A DNA stretch of 64,000 nt from Zymoseptoria tritici IPO323 (Eukaryota > Ascomycota > Dothideomycetes > Mycosphaerellales > Mycosphaerellaceae). Both the position numbers and the translations under genes were made by a program. The stretch covers positions 1,364,001 through 1,428,000 of the forward strand of contig NC_018218.1 of assembly GCF_000219625.1 (NCBI RefSeq), written 5' to 3'. Below, piece after piece: positions 31,570 through 42,989 of the stretch; position 1 is the first letter of the stretch; every line of letters starts with the position of its first letter. Below the pieces are notes generated by a model. It had not been told where the DNA came from. It did not search any database and worked only from the letters and a program-made list of their open reading frames with translations.

Positions 31570-34212
31570 GTTGTGCCGCGAGAGGATGGGTCAGGTGATG
31601 TTGCGTGTATTTTGTTGCGTGTATGCTGTTGAGTGTATGCCGTTGCGTATGTCTTGCCAAGTGTGAGTTGTCGAATGTGGGTTGTCGAGTGTAGGTTGCA
31701 GAGTGAAAAGGTTCGTTGAAGGTTGAGATAATGGTCGAAGAAGCAGTGCACGGTCAGTCATGCGTATCCAAGCATCTGTCATGGGTGAACATGTTCTCAT
31801 GTGAATGCCGTCAAAGCAGCTGTCAGCTCGTGGGTGAATCTGAATTCGGCTTCAACATTGTAGCACGTGCAATTCGAGTCCTGTATACCTGGCAAACACA
31901 TGACCAATCAATAGCAGTGTATCGCATCTCAATCGCATCACGATCAGACTGGAGCAGTCCTCTTCTGCTGCCCTTGACCACAGCAAGCTCAGGACAAGCA
32001 ACCCCTCGACGAGTGTTTTTAAACGAAATCGTGGGTCCACACAACACCATGGGCCCTCTCAATGGCATGCGGTGAGCGTATTGTCCGCCTTGAAGAAGCC
32101 AGGTCCAATGGTACGTGCCTGTCAACGAAGAGGGACTGCACCACCTAGGTACATTAGCTCCTCTTTCGGCGATGAAATATTCAGATCCGCTTCTTTGACA
32201 GCGACCATTCTGTATGTATTGCCTTCGGATGAATACGCCAGCTCGTAGTCTTCGCCATGGTGTCGTTGACGGAGGTCCTTCGTCTGAGTGTGCTTCTCAA
32301 TGCAAGCGAGAGGCATACATTCATCTGCGAAGGTTCAAGAAAAAGTGGGGCCAAATGACGCTATCCATGCTGATGCTTGGCTTAACGTCGCTCTCCAGGC
32401 CGTGTGAGCAACGTCGTTCAACACGACATGCACAACTCAATCTCGAACATCCAGCAGTGCAAGGGATCCATCCACGCTGAGTGGATAATCTGTCCCACTG
32501 GTTTCTTGACAGATTGGTCGCACAGCCCCTCCGCGATGCAATTCGCTGCAGCCTCCCGTTAGTGCACCAGGCCCTGGTCTGTCCCCCGACCGAATGGCCG
32601 CAGACTCGGGCACAGCGGTGAACTTGAAATCAGGGCCTGCCCTCGGATGGCTGCCGTGATGTAGTTCTAGAGACGCCGTAACGCTGATCTCGTTCCTACC
32701 TGAGATTGATCATTGGAACTCCTGTGGGTCTCAGCGTCTTGAAAGGCGGTGACGGAGACCATCATCAGAGAGCTCGTCATCCACGATGAACCTGCTCGCG
32801 GATTGGGAAAGAAGTTTGCAAACACCAAGCACCATCCTCTCAATTCGTTGTGTGCCTCGGCGCGGGCGTTCGAGTCCTAGACCGAGCTTGAGATGCCTGT
32901 GATTGTATGGTCCCCGAGATCCAGAATTATGCCCATCAAAATGTTTGACTGGGCTTCGGCACGCTCGGACGGATAATTCAAGGCTCGGTCTGAATTTCCC
33001 GGCGACCTCATGCGAACACCCGCCTCGTGCATGGGCGTGGCGTTGTTGGGTGCGAGCGATGTGTTTGGCGAGTGCTAGTGCAATCAAACACCAAGATTTG
33101 TATCACTAACCTGTCATGTTCGCATGTCAGCGTCGGTCCAGGGATGTGCTACGGTAGCATCTCATGGCCTGCCGTTGAAGAAAAAGAAGCTGCGGATGCG
33201 AGGCATGGAAGCCAAAGTCGTTCGTCTGCCACGTTCCGACGACCGGGTAAGTTCCTGGTTCGATCACGCAACCCCTGCCAAGTGGCACCGCGACCCTGCT
33301 CTAAGCCAACGACAGCCGCTAGATACTGCATCAATGCCAGACCATCGCTTCCCAGATGAGACATCTAGGACGGTGACTCCATGATGGTCTGTGTCCATCC
33401 CAGAGTGGTCGTTGAGCCAACAGACATCAAAGCACAGGCATCGACGATCACCAGAATGTGGAATCCTCGCTTGCTACGTTTGCTCGATGCCTGTCTCTCG
33501 TCAAGAGTTACCCAGATTGCCACGATACACTCCTGGACATTGGGACAGACCAGCATCGATCGCCTCCTCAGCAAATTCGCCGTAGCTTTGTTCAAGGATC
33601 GGAGTTTCCAGGTCAATGGCGATGCGGATCGATGGCCAAACGAACTTGACGCATAGCCGTATTGCTGCGAGGCTTGCAAACGCGGATGTGCTTGGTCTTT
33701 AGCGTAGCCAATCGAGCAAGCAGATTTGAGACACTCGCTTTGTCCCACTCTGCAAACTTCGCATCAGATCGTTCGGCGGCTGGGCCATGGCAAAGAGGTT
33801 TCCTGCATGGAGCTCATGTCCGCCGCCTGGGTCCGCCCGTATATCGCGGTCCGCCGAGCAGTCCGCGTCGTACCTCTGCTTTCTTTGCCATTGCTAGCCT
33901 GTCAACTGCGTGCAGATGCAAGACATTCGGGCCGCGGCCACGATCTCTTTGGTTGGTGGTGGTCGATGCAGGCCAGAGAGATGCATGCTGCATCGCTTCT
34001 AGTTGCATCGATTCTCGATGCGTTAAAAGACGTGCCCCGACGTCGTTCCTGGGCGTGCTTCACCGCTCACTCGCAGGACTACGACGTCGTCCTCTTTCAT
34101 CTGCACCAAACTTCCCCGCCACCTCCGAGCCATGTCGTTTCCATCTCCCTGCTCCGATACTCATCGTTTGAGTGTACCACCCGAACAGCAACCTCACCCA
34201 GCCACGGCGACT
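31570..34212. other. Long intergenic region between divergent genes
   Basis: About 2.6 kb between the secreted-protein gene and the APSES gene, with the tandem repeat near its left end. The right 500 bp are probably the long leader of the APSES gene (short upstream ORFs are present, as is common for such regulators). No other gene is supported. Confidence 0.5.
31601..31705. repeat. Degenerate tandem repeat, unit about 14 bp
   Basis: Units of the form TTGCGTGTATGCTG, TTGAGTGTATGCCG and TTGTCGAGTGTAGG recur at about 14-bp spacing just upstream of the secreted-protein start codon, so it lies in its leader or proximal promoter. Copies diverge progressively, as in an old minisatellite. Confidence 0.6.
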
Positions 34213-35893
34213 ATGCTCAAGATACACTCACTGCTCAACCCAATGTCTGACAGCACCAACTTCCGCGGCATTGCGATGGCCAGCCCACCTACCACACCAG
34301 CCTACACCAGCCATAGTTCCACGGCGGCACCAACACCTCGTTCAGAGACTCCATTCGCATCTTCGCCTGCAAAGCGTCAAAAGCTTGTCAAGGATGCCGC
34401 CGTCTTCTCGCGTGGTACCGTCAGAGGACAGGTCAACTACCCACCCTACGAATGCTCCGAGAGGAGCACATCCCTCACGACCCAACAACAGATCGAACTC
34501 GCTCAAAAGCACAAAGAGTTCTCCGTCTATCCATCAGGTAGCAAAGGCAACTTCATCTCATGCTATGTCCGCCACATCCCATACTCAAGTGAGAAGAAGA
34601 GCTTCCTGAACAAGACCGGCCGAGACGCTTTCGATGGTACGTACCTTGACCATCGTCGCTTGGTGAAATGGTGCTGATATGGTCCCAATAGTCTTTCAGT
34701 ACACTTTCAAAGTTCCCGAGGATCCTGGGAAGGAGCACACTGTCATGTGGGATTACCAGATCGGTCTGGTCCGCATCACACCCTTCTTCAAGGCTTGCAA
34801 ATTGTCCAAGGCATGTCTTCATGTCCCATTGTTCAGCTCTGCCGTTACTGACACCTTCCAGACCACACCCGCCAAGGCCCTGACCACCAACGCCGGGTTG
34901 AAGGAGCTTGCTCATTCTATCACCGGAGGCGCCCTGGTGGCACAAGGATACTGGATGCCATACGCCTGTGCCAGAGCGGTCTGCCTCACCTTCTGCTACC
35001 CGATTCGCTGGGCGTTGACACCAATTTTCGGTCCGACCTTCATCGACGAATGCCTCCGCCCGAACGATCCAGGGTTTGGTCGCTTCAAGATCGATCCCGA
35101 AATCGTTCGCCGCGCCGCGGTCTCAGTAGCGGGCCCAAAAGCTGGCAAAGAGAGCCGCAGCAGCTCGCAGGAGGATACCAAGACATACCAGAACATCCCA
35201 AGAAGCGCACCGCAGCCATTACCAACGGATAAGCAGCTGCGAGCAAGAGATGAAAAGCCGGACTTCAAGTTGAGCTCGCCATTCGAGTCGGATTCGGACA
35301 ACCAGATCTACTCCCACAAGGCCACAGCGCTCGAGCCGCTCGAACTGTCCCCAAAGTCCAAGCATCCGGAGATGGCTGGCTCAGGCTGGACCAGTATCAA
35401 CAGCAGTAGGTACTGCACTCCTGCGCCGCTGTATCAGACTCCTGTCAACGCTCTGTCCAAGTCGCTGCTCACCGAGCCACGCTACTCGCCTACCGTGTCA
35501 TGGCGCGCAGCTGAACCCGAGAAGACGAAAGCCGTCACGATCGACGAAGCTCCCAGCGCCAGACGTCGCAGCACTCGCTTTCAGAAAGCCGTAAAGACCA
35601 CCGAAACAAGCGACAAGCAACCATCCATCGTAAGTTCAAGCGGTAGCGAGAGCGACGACACGGACATTTCTGTGTCTCCGCCAAAGAAGAGGAAGCGATC
35701 TCAAACCGAGACGGCTGTCGCTACCGACCTCCCACAAGATCGTACTGGCCCTGGCAAGAATGTCAGCACGAAATTCAGCGCCGCAGATCGACGCGCTGCT
35801 TACTGGTTACTCGAACTCCACTCGAGAGATGCGCAGCTGGCCAAAGAGCCCAACTTCACTACCGGACAGGAGAGCACGGCGAGCCCCATCTAG
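34213..35893 (+). CDS. APSES-type (Xbp1-like) DNA-binding protein
   Basis: Exons 34213-34636, 34692-34810 and 34862-35893 give 524 aa. The second intron is a 51-bp GC-AG intron (separate entry). The start [10 protein letters not shown] matches the usual start of this fungal family; an in-frame ATG at 34132 exists upstream. Residues about 72-246 form the APSES/KilA-N DNA-binding domain: [88 protein letters not shown] and [19 protein letters not shown] basic KRQKLVK patch at 54-60 may be a nuclear signal. The C-terminal half is disordered with PPKKRKRS, another nuclear signal. Relatives are transcriptional regulators of growth arrest or development; the target genes are unknown. Confidence 0.9.
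34811..34861 (+). other. GC-AG intron inside the APSES domain
   Basis: AAG/GCATGT at the donor, TTACTGAC branch and CTTCCAG acceptor. The 51 bp are a multiple of three and contain no stop, so a naive ORF reads through and inserts 17 foreign residues between LSK and TTPAK, a junction that is continuous in the family. Confidence 0.75.
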
Positions 35894-36780
35894 GCAAGGA
35901 ATTGATCAGGGCGATGAGCATTTGGGCATGAGGGACGTTTCCAAGGAACTCGGCATCATACAGGTTTCGATATCGCGAGATATGGATGATGCATCACGAA
36001 TTATGCATGAATGCACGGAACGCATGGGCGGCAAAATTGTAGACTAGCAGAAGACAGTCAACAATGCTCGGTCCACTTGAAGGCCACGAACATACTTTCT
36101 TTCTCTCGGCGTGCAGGAGTGCATGGTCGAATCACTTCGGTCGTCAACTGTGACAGCATGGACCTGCACCCTGGCAGTCGTGTCAGTCTGTCTCGTCGTG
36201 AGGAGAGCCTTAGTTGATGTCAGAGTCGGGTTTTCCGCGTGGATCATAGTCGTCATCCATGGCAAGCGCGTCTGGTCGGAATTTCTGTCCGAGGCAGTCA
36301 ATAGATCAATCGGAGTTTCACATTCAGAGTGGTCCAAGAATTTGTTGATCGAGGACTGAGACGCCGAAATGAGCACTGCATATCGCTATGGGCCACCGTA
36401 GCAACCAAGCTTTCTCTAGCGGCACAAAACATGCCGGGAGGACCGCTCCTTCCGTCTGTTTCCATCTCTTCTGCGTCCTCATTGGCGTTGGAAGCTCTTC
36501 ACGTCCGCGGACTCCGTCCTCGATTCCTCAATGACCCGCCAAGCAGCGCGACGACGTCCGTGGTAGCCGACACGGCATAAGACGTGCCACCGTGGCGCGC
36601 AGGTCTTTGTCCAGGAAACGAATGCCCAGTGTAACTGCCCAGCGCCTACTGGGGCTGATGTCTGCAGCCATGTCCTTAGGATATATTCACCGATGGCCCT
36701 GGCGTGGTCACCTGCCCTTCCTTTCTGCTAATAGTAGCAGGTGAATCTCTCTATCGCTGCGGTCCCACAGGCAGCCCGAA
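35894..36780. other. Intergenic region
   Basis: About 0.9 kb of 3' flank and promoter. Overlapping short ORFs on both strands (36044-36376) have no support. Confidence 0.5.
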
Positions 36781-37948
36781 ATGCAGAAGCCTACCACAAA
36801 CTACGACACAGACGAGGAAAAGGTCTCCTTGGATGACGGCGTGAGATCTTCCCTGTCAGAATCATGGAAGGAGCACTCGAGTGGACGATCCAGCGAAGAA
36901 TTTACACACAAACCGACGGACGGAATTCTAGAAGTCGACGATCGTGATGTGGAATCCCAAGGAATCATCGCTCCGGAGAACTACGTATCGACACAAGCGA
37001 AGCTGCTTTTCCTGGCCGCATACATGACCTTGAATCTGTTCCTCACGCTGTCCAACAAAGCTGTGTTGACCAGGGTAAGCACGGACGAAGGCACAATTTC
37101 CCACGCTACATACTGATCTGTCTCAGGCTCGTTTTCCATGGCTCCTCACCGCATTGCATGCTTCCGCGACATCGATCGGTTCTCTTGCCATGCTCGGGAC
37201 TGGCTATTTGAAGCTCAGTCACCTCGGGAAGAGAGAGCAGATGGTTCTCGTTGCCTTCTCGCTTCTATTCACGATCAACATTGCAATCTCCAACGTCTCC
37301 CTGGCCATGGTTTCCGTTCCCTTCCATCAAATCATGCGATCGACATGTCCAGTGGTCACGATCTTGATCTACCGCTGGGTTTACGGACGAGAGTATGCGA
37401 CAATGACATACTTCACCATGATTCCGCTCATCTTCGGGTGTGCGGTTGCGACTGCTGGAGACTACAATGCTACGATTCTTGGCTCTGCCTTGACTCTACT
37501 GGGAGTCGTTCTGGCATCGGTAAAGACTGTGGCATCCAACCGACTCATGACCGGTTCCCTCAAGCTATCGGCGCTGGAGATCCTGCTACGAATGTCGCCG
37601 CTCGCCGCCATCCAATGCGTTGCATATGCGTTCATGACTGGCGAGGTCAGTAAGCTCCGAACAGCCTACCTCGATGGAACATTCTCGACAGATTTCGGCG
37701 CACACTTACTGATCAACGCAATCACGGCGTTCCTCCTCAACATAGTGGGATTCCAGGCCAACAAAATGGCCGGCGCGCTGACGATCACCGTGTGTGGCAA
37801 CGTCAAGCAAGCCCTTACGATTCTGTTCGGAATCGTGTTGTTTCATGTGGAGGTTGGTGTGGTCAACGGCATTGGCATGATCATCACAATCTTGGGTGCG
37901 GTCTGGTACAGCAAGGTGGAACTGGACAATAAGCAGGCGAAGCCGTGA
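36781..37948 (+). CDS. Nucleotide-sugar/triose-phosphate type transporter (DMT superfamily)
   Basis: Exons 36781-37074 and 37127-37948 join across a 52-bp intron to give 371 aa. After a hydrophilic, acidic cytosolic N-terminus of about 75 residues come ten hydrophobic segments. Family marks of the TPT/DUF250 group are TLNLFLTLSNKAVL, FPWLLTALHASATS, SNVSLAMVSVPFHQIMRSTCPVVTI, ASNRLMTGSLKLSALEILLRMSPLA, and the terminal TVCGNVKQALTILFGIVLF. Such proteins sit in the Golgi or ER membrane and exchange a nucleotide sugar for a nucleotide monophosphate, or move sugar phosphates. The substrate cannot be told from the sequence. The splice site falls in the loop between helices 1 and 2. Confidence 0.9.
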
Positions 37949-38273
37949 TAGGACGGCTTGTAGCAGACAACGACAGATAATAGAATACAGAAGACAATGT
38001 TCCTTCACGGATATGCACACTTCTCCGCTGATGTCTCTCCACTGCACAAACTGTGTGAGGCTGAGATGTTGAAGGTCGTGTGCCTAGGTACTCTGCGTCG
38101 GGGGAAATCGTACGGAGGGCGAGATCGTGGCAAGACGAAGAAAGTCTCCACGGCACTCGGCAGCGCTTGCCCCGTTTGAGCCTCTTGCGAACCCAGAACT
38201 TTTTCCACGGGCGGTATGTGCTTCACGACCGTTCGTTCACCTAGGAATACCTCAATTTCAGAAAGTCGCAGAC
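37949..38273. other. Intergenic region before SPB4
   Basis: Short spacer holding the 3' end of the transporter gene and the SPB4 leader. The SPB4 frame is open back to an ATG at 38127, but the extra 49 residues are basic and unlike the family. Confidence 0.5.
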
Positions 38274-40251
38274 ATGCAGCCAGAAATGACGGAGAAGAAG
38301 CAGCCGAAGTCATTTGAAGCGCTGACCCCAGAGTTGTCAACATGGATACTGGATTTCACTCACAGCATGGGATTTGCTCGAACCACACCAGTGCAGGCCA
38401 TGGCAATTCCGCTGCTGATGGGTAACAAAGATCTGGTTGTAGAGGTATACTATTCGCGATGTGTCTAGCGTTGATCCACCACTAACTTTGAGGCAGGCGG
38501 TCACCGGCAGCGGCAAAACACTGAGCTTTCTCATTCCCTTGGTGGAGCGAATACTAAAGGCTGAAGATCCCAACAAGAAAGGACATGTGCGCTCAATTGT
38601 TGTTGCACCGACCAAGGAACTAGCGACGCAAATACACGATGTGCTCATGGGCTTGCTTAATTTCCATCCGCCGTCGGCATCACTTCTGAAGCAGATCGAC
38701 GAGCCGGAACCAGACAGCGAGGACGAGGAGATGCCGGACGTGGAGCCGCATGTTGTTTTGCCTGGACCTTATGCTGTGCCTCAGCTTCTCGTTGGGGGTC
38801 GAGCAAAGCTGTCAGAAGATATTGCCAGCTTTTCGAAGATCAATCCGAACATCTTGATTGGGACACCACGAAGGATAGTGGAAGTGCTTCAGACTTCAAA
38901 GGTGGTCTTGAAGAGACATCTATTTGATCTACTGGTGCTAGATGAGGCCGATAGACTCTTGGACCCGAACTTTCAGCCTGATCTGCAGCGCATTCTGGAG
39001 ATGGTGCCGAAGGAGCGAAGGACGGGACTGTTCAGCGCATCAGTTTCCGAAGCTGTGAACGAGCTCGTCAGAGTTGGAATGCGCTATCCCTTCAAGATCA
39101 GCGCGAAAGTTCGGAGCAAAAGTGGCGCACTGGACAAGAAGACGCCAGAGAGTCTCAAGCTGTATTCCCTGATCACGAAACCCACCATGAAAATTCCATA
39201 CCTGAATCGAATACTGCGAGAGACAAAGGCAGAGAAGACAATATTGTACGTCTCAACACGAGCTGGCGTCGACTACTGGAGTCATGTGCTTCCCGAAATA
39301 CTGGGTGTACAAGTGTTCCCATTACATGGAGATCACAAATCAGCCATCCGGATCAAGAACTTGAACCGATTCCGAGACACAACTTCACCAGCGATCCTGC
39401 TTACTACAGATGTATTGGCGCGAGGTATCGACATTCCCGACATTGATCTTGTTGTTCAACTCGATCCTCCTAGCCAGCCGAAGGACTTCATTCATCGTTG
39501 TGGACGCTCCGGACGAGCCGGGAAAAGAGGCATGGCGGTGACATTTCTCAACGAAGGCAGCGAGAACGACTATGTCAAATATTTGGAGCTTCAAGGAACG
39601 AGACTGGAGCCTTATCCCATCACTTCTTCGGTCTCTCAGGAGGAGATAGCAAACACTATCGATACTATCCGGAAGCTACTCAGAGAAAAGCGTGAGTGGC
39701 ACGACCGATCACAAAAAGCATTTGTCAGCTCGATAATGGCATACAGCAAGACCCTTCCTACAGACATCTTCAATGTACGGAAGATCGACTGGCCGGAGAT
39801 GGGCAAGGCCTGGGGACTGCTGCGTTGGCCGAAGATGCCCGAGCTGAAGAAGTACTTCCCACAAGCTCGAGAAGATCGCAGATTGGACCTCGATTTACCA
39901 GCAGACTTCGACTTGAATAGCGTGGCCTACGTCGACAAGGTGAAAGAGGCCAAGCGCCGTGCTATAATCGATGCGTTCGCTCGCGGTGAGAAACCGGATC
40001 TGCCAAAGAACAAAGGAGGCGCAGGAGCCGATGCGAAGCGGAGAAAGGACAATGCTTGGAGCAGTCAGAAGGAGGCGAAGGCTGTCAAGGAGGGGAGAAG
40101 GGAGAAGAAGGAGGTCCGACGGAAGGCTGAGGGTAATGCGAAGATGAGCGAGGCGGACAAAGTGCGTCAGAAGGAGTTGGATGACCTGATTGCGAAGGTC
40201 AAAGCCAAAAACGCCGAAGATGCTGAGGATAGCTTCGAGGGATTCGAATAG
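38274..40251 (+). CDS. SPB4: ATP-dependent rRNA helicase Spb4 (DEAD-box)
   Basis: Exons 38274-38444 and 38497-40251 give 641 aa, in the family range of about 600-640. The splice joins GNKDLVVE to AVTGSGKTLSFLIPLVERIL, restoring motif I (residues 58-65). Other helicase motifs: PTKELATQI (Ia), GTPRRIVEVL (Ib), VLDEAD (II), FSASVS (III), LLTTDVLARGID (V) and HRCGRSGRAGKRG (VI). The Spb4-specific C-terminal region FVSSIMAYSK and a highly basic Lys-rich tail are present. Motif III reads SAS instead of the usual SAT. Spb4 acts in the nucleolus on pre-60S particles during 27S pre-rRNA processing. Start chosen by comparison with the usual distance to the Q-motif region. Confidence 0.93.
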
Positions 40252-40479
40252 TCGTGAATAGAGGGCAGAGTAGTCTATGCCGTTCGACTTGATGAGAAGA
40301 CAACCCACGTTGACGTCTCTTTAATGCATGCCGTTCACATCGAATCCACGTCAACATCGACGGTCCTGTTTCCCAAGAGCGCGGTGCACGTGCCGGCGTG
40401 CCAGATTGGCGTAGTAGCAAGTTTAGCCGATGACCTCGAACTTCGCATCTTCGACACCAACTTCAGTCAATCATGCGAC

Positions 40480-42000
40480 ATGAGCGCGTCCTATCTTAGC
40501 ACAAGCTGTCGGCGCAGCGTGCTAACCTCCAGGTCAAGCAATGTGTACAGAAGATTGTACACTCGTCCCTCATTCGCGCCGAAACCCGTGCTCGACCTGA
40601 AGCACATTCGCAATGCACCAGGACTGTACGAGCAGAACAGCATCGATCGGAACTATGCGCCTGTCGCGGGGAATGGATGGCGAATACTGGAGCTCCACGA
40701 GAAGCTTGTGGCAGCGCAAAGAGAGGTGGTGAAGCTTCGTCAGAGGAGCAATGATATTGGAAAGGAGATGGGCCGACATGCAGCGAAAGGCAGTGCAGAG
40801 GTCGCCGGAGCTGAGAGCAAAAGTGCGTTGCTAGAAGAGGCGAAAAGCTTGAAGGCTCGGCTGGCGAAATACGATGTAGAGGATAAGGAGATGCAAGAAG
40901 AGATGGAGCGTTTGGCATTGGAGCTTCCGAACTTGAGCTCGTTGCATACACCTGTGGGAGAAGAGCCGTCAGTGGTCGATGTCATCAACGAGCGTCCCGA
41001 AGGTCTAACGACCAAAAGCCATGTAGACATTGGTAAGGAGCTGGACATTCTCGACTTCGAAGCCAGCTCTATCACAAGTGGTTGGGGGTGGTACTTTCTC
41101 AAGCATGAAGGCTCTCTGCTCGAACAAGCATTGATTCAGTACGCTCTATCGGTCGCCATGAAACGAGGCTGGAACGTCATGACGCCTCCATCATTGGTAT
41201 ACTCTCATATCGCCAGCGCCTGTGGGTTCATGCCTAGGGACCAGAACGGCGAAACGCAAATCTACAACATAGCGCAGCACGAACATGAGAAGAGTGGAGA
41301 AAAGCCATCACTGGTCCTGACAGGAACGGCCGAGATCCCTTTCGCTGGAACGCAGGTCAATAAGACGCTCGATAGCAGAGACCTGCCTTTGAAAGTCATT
41401 GGACCGTCTAGGTGCTACCGCGCAGAGGCCGGCGCCAGAGGAGTCGACACGAAAGGCCTCTACCGCGTGCACGAATTCACCAAAGTCGAAATGTTTGCAT
41501 GGTCAGCACCGAGCACAGACCCGGAAGGAGATCGCTTCGGCGGTTCAGCATCAAGCGGGTCTCAAACAGACAAAGTGTTCGAAGAGATGATAGACATACA
41601 GCGAGAGATCCTGACCTCTCTCGGTCTGCACGCGAAAGTCCTCGAAATGCCCACCGCCGACCTCGGAGCGAGTGCCACAAGAAAAATTGATATCGAGGCA
41701 TTCTTTCCCTCCCGTGGGGCCATCAACTCTGGCTACGGCGAGGTGACATCCGCGTCAATCTGCACAGACTACCAAGCACGCCGCCTGGGTACTCGTCTCA
41801 AACAAGCAGGCGCCGGAAAACTTGGATGGCCACACACCCTCAATGGCACCGCTATGGCCATTCCTCGAGTCCTGGCGTGCATACTGGAGAACCACTGGGA
41901 CGACGCAACGAATGTCCTGCGGGTGCCCGAGGTGCTCAGGCAATACATGCCTGGCAATATCGCTACCATCGAACGCAAGTCATCAGCGAAGCGGAAATGA
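40480..42000 (+). CDS. DIA4: Seryl-tRNA synthetase, probably mitochondrial
   Basis: Single exon, 506 aa from the ATG at 40480. The first 35 residues are Ser/Arg-rich with no acidic residue (CRRSVLTSRSSNVYRRLYTR), a mitochondrial presequence. The N-terminal coiled-coil arm that holds the long variable arm of tRNA-Ser covers about residues 65-155 (VKLRQRSNDIGKE and the following helices). The class II core has motif 2 at about 307 (GPSRCYRAEAGARGVDTKGL, then RVHEFTKVEMF) and motif 3 at about 452 (TLNGTAMAIPRVLACILENH). TGTAEIPFAGTQV is the serine-pocket region. It charges tRNA-Ser. It follows SPB4 by about 230 bp in the same direction but has its own promoter. Confidence 0.93.
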   Translation: MSASYLSTSCRRSVLTSRSSNVYRRLYTRPSFAPKPVLDLKHIRNAPGLYEQNSIDRNYAPVAGNGWRILELHEKLVAAQREVVKLRQRSNDIGKEMGRHAAKGSAEVAGAESKSALLEEAKSLKARLAKYDVEDKEMQEEMERLALELPNLSSLHTPVGEEPSVVDVINERPEGLTTKSHVDIGKELDILDFEASSITSGWGWYFLKHEGSLLEQALIQYALSVAMKRGWNVMTPPSLVYSHIASACGFMPRDQNGETQIYNIAQHEHEKSGEKPSLVLTGTAEIPFAGTQVNKTLDSRDLPLKVIGPSRCYRAEAGARGVDTKGLYRVHEFTKVEMFAWSAPSTDPEGDRFGGSASSGSQTDKVFEEMIDIQREILTSLGLHAKVLEMPTADLGASATRKIDIEAFFPSRGAINSGYGEVTSASICTDYQARRLGTRLKQAGAGKLGWPHTLNGTAMAIPRVLACILENHWDDATNVLRVPEVLRQYMPGNIATIERKSSAKRK

Positions 42001-42989
42001 GGAACCCACACCACTTTCTCGTTCATGTCAAACAACCCGAAGGTCAAGGCGTATTCCGAAAGCAGATTTCAACATCCTTCCGCTGACCGCCATTTCTGTG
42101 CGACGGTCGCGCCACGGCTCTGCACATTTTCCCAGCCACAGCATCGTTCGCTCGCGCGACGGACTCGGAAGTATGTCGGCGCCCTCCCAACTGCTGGGTC
42201 CTCCGCGACTTGGCGTACTACCTGGTCAGCACGAATGTCGTGCGACCCGCGGATTCTGGTCCTACCGGTACCAGATCACGACTGCCGAGGATTCCCTGTC
42301 TTGCTGCTGTGGAGTTGCAGTGCGTCGCGCCAACGTGGTGCAGATCTGGTTGATTAGCCGACATACCGTCAGGAGTCGATCCGGCAGGAGTTGCAGCCGG
42401 CAGTTACGAATTCGCGGTTCATTTCGCGAAGTTCGTGTTCGGAACATGAAGCTCGATGCCGCGGTGCTGCGTGCTGCGTGACAGCATCAGGTCTTCACGA
42501 TGTGCCACATGGATTGCATTCAACTGTGTAGAAACGATGGCTGCTTCATGACGTGATCCGCCAACTGCTGTACACTCCAAGCCACTCAGGGCCACTTCTT
42601 CCGGTGCACACCAAGCGTCAGCGGGGAGACACATTGCCGACACAGGACTCTGTAAACTTTTGCCGTACCACTCCGAATGCAGAAGTCCCAACTGCTTCGC
42701 GCAACTTTCACCGCACAAGTTTCGCTCGGTTTCGAGCGGGAGACCAAAATTATCTATACGTGCATGACTAGCTAGCATGCCTTGCTGACTACGACTACAA
42801 TCTTGATACGGCTATTCAGCGCCCTCTCCCATGCTATACATATCAGTCTATCCCGCTAGACATGTCCATGAGCGACTCGCAATGTTCACTATCCAAGCCC
42901 CGACACAGTTCGATCCAAGCCAAGTTGACCGACGTATTCACATATCAGCACGCCAGCTCGTTCCCAGTACGCCCACTTTGCCTGACTGA
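42001..42989. other. Convergent intergenic region
   Basis: About 1 kb of 3' flanks. Overlapping short ORFs on both strands (for example plus 41822-42481, which starts inside the synthetase gene) are shadows or chance. Confidence 0.5.

Noticed and set aside
32866..32885. tRNA B-box-like GTTCGAGTCC
   Set aside because: No A box or foldable cloverleaf upstream; chance match.
34132..34212. Upstream in-frame start for the APSES gene
   Set aside because: The family start [10 protein letters not shown] at 34213 fits better; the extension is Pro/His-rich leader-like.
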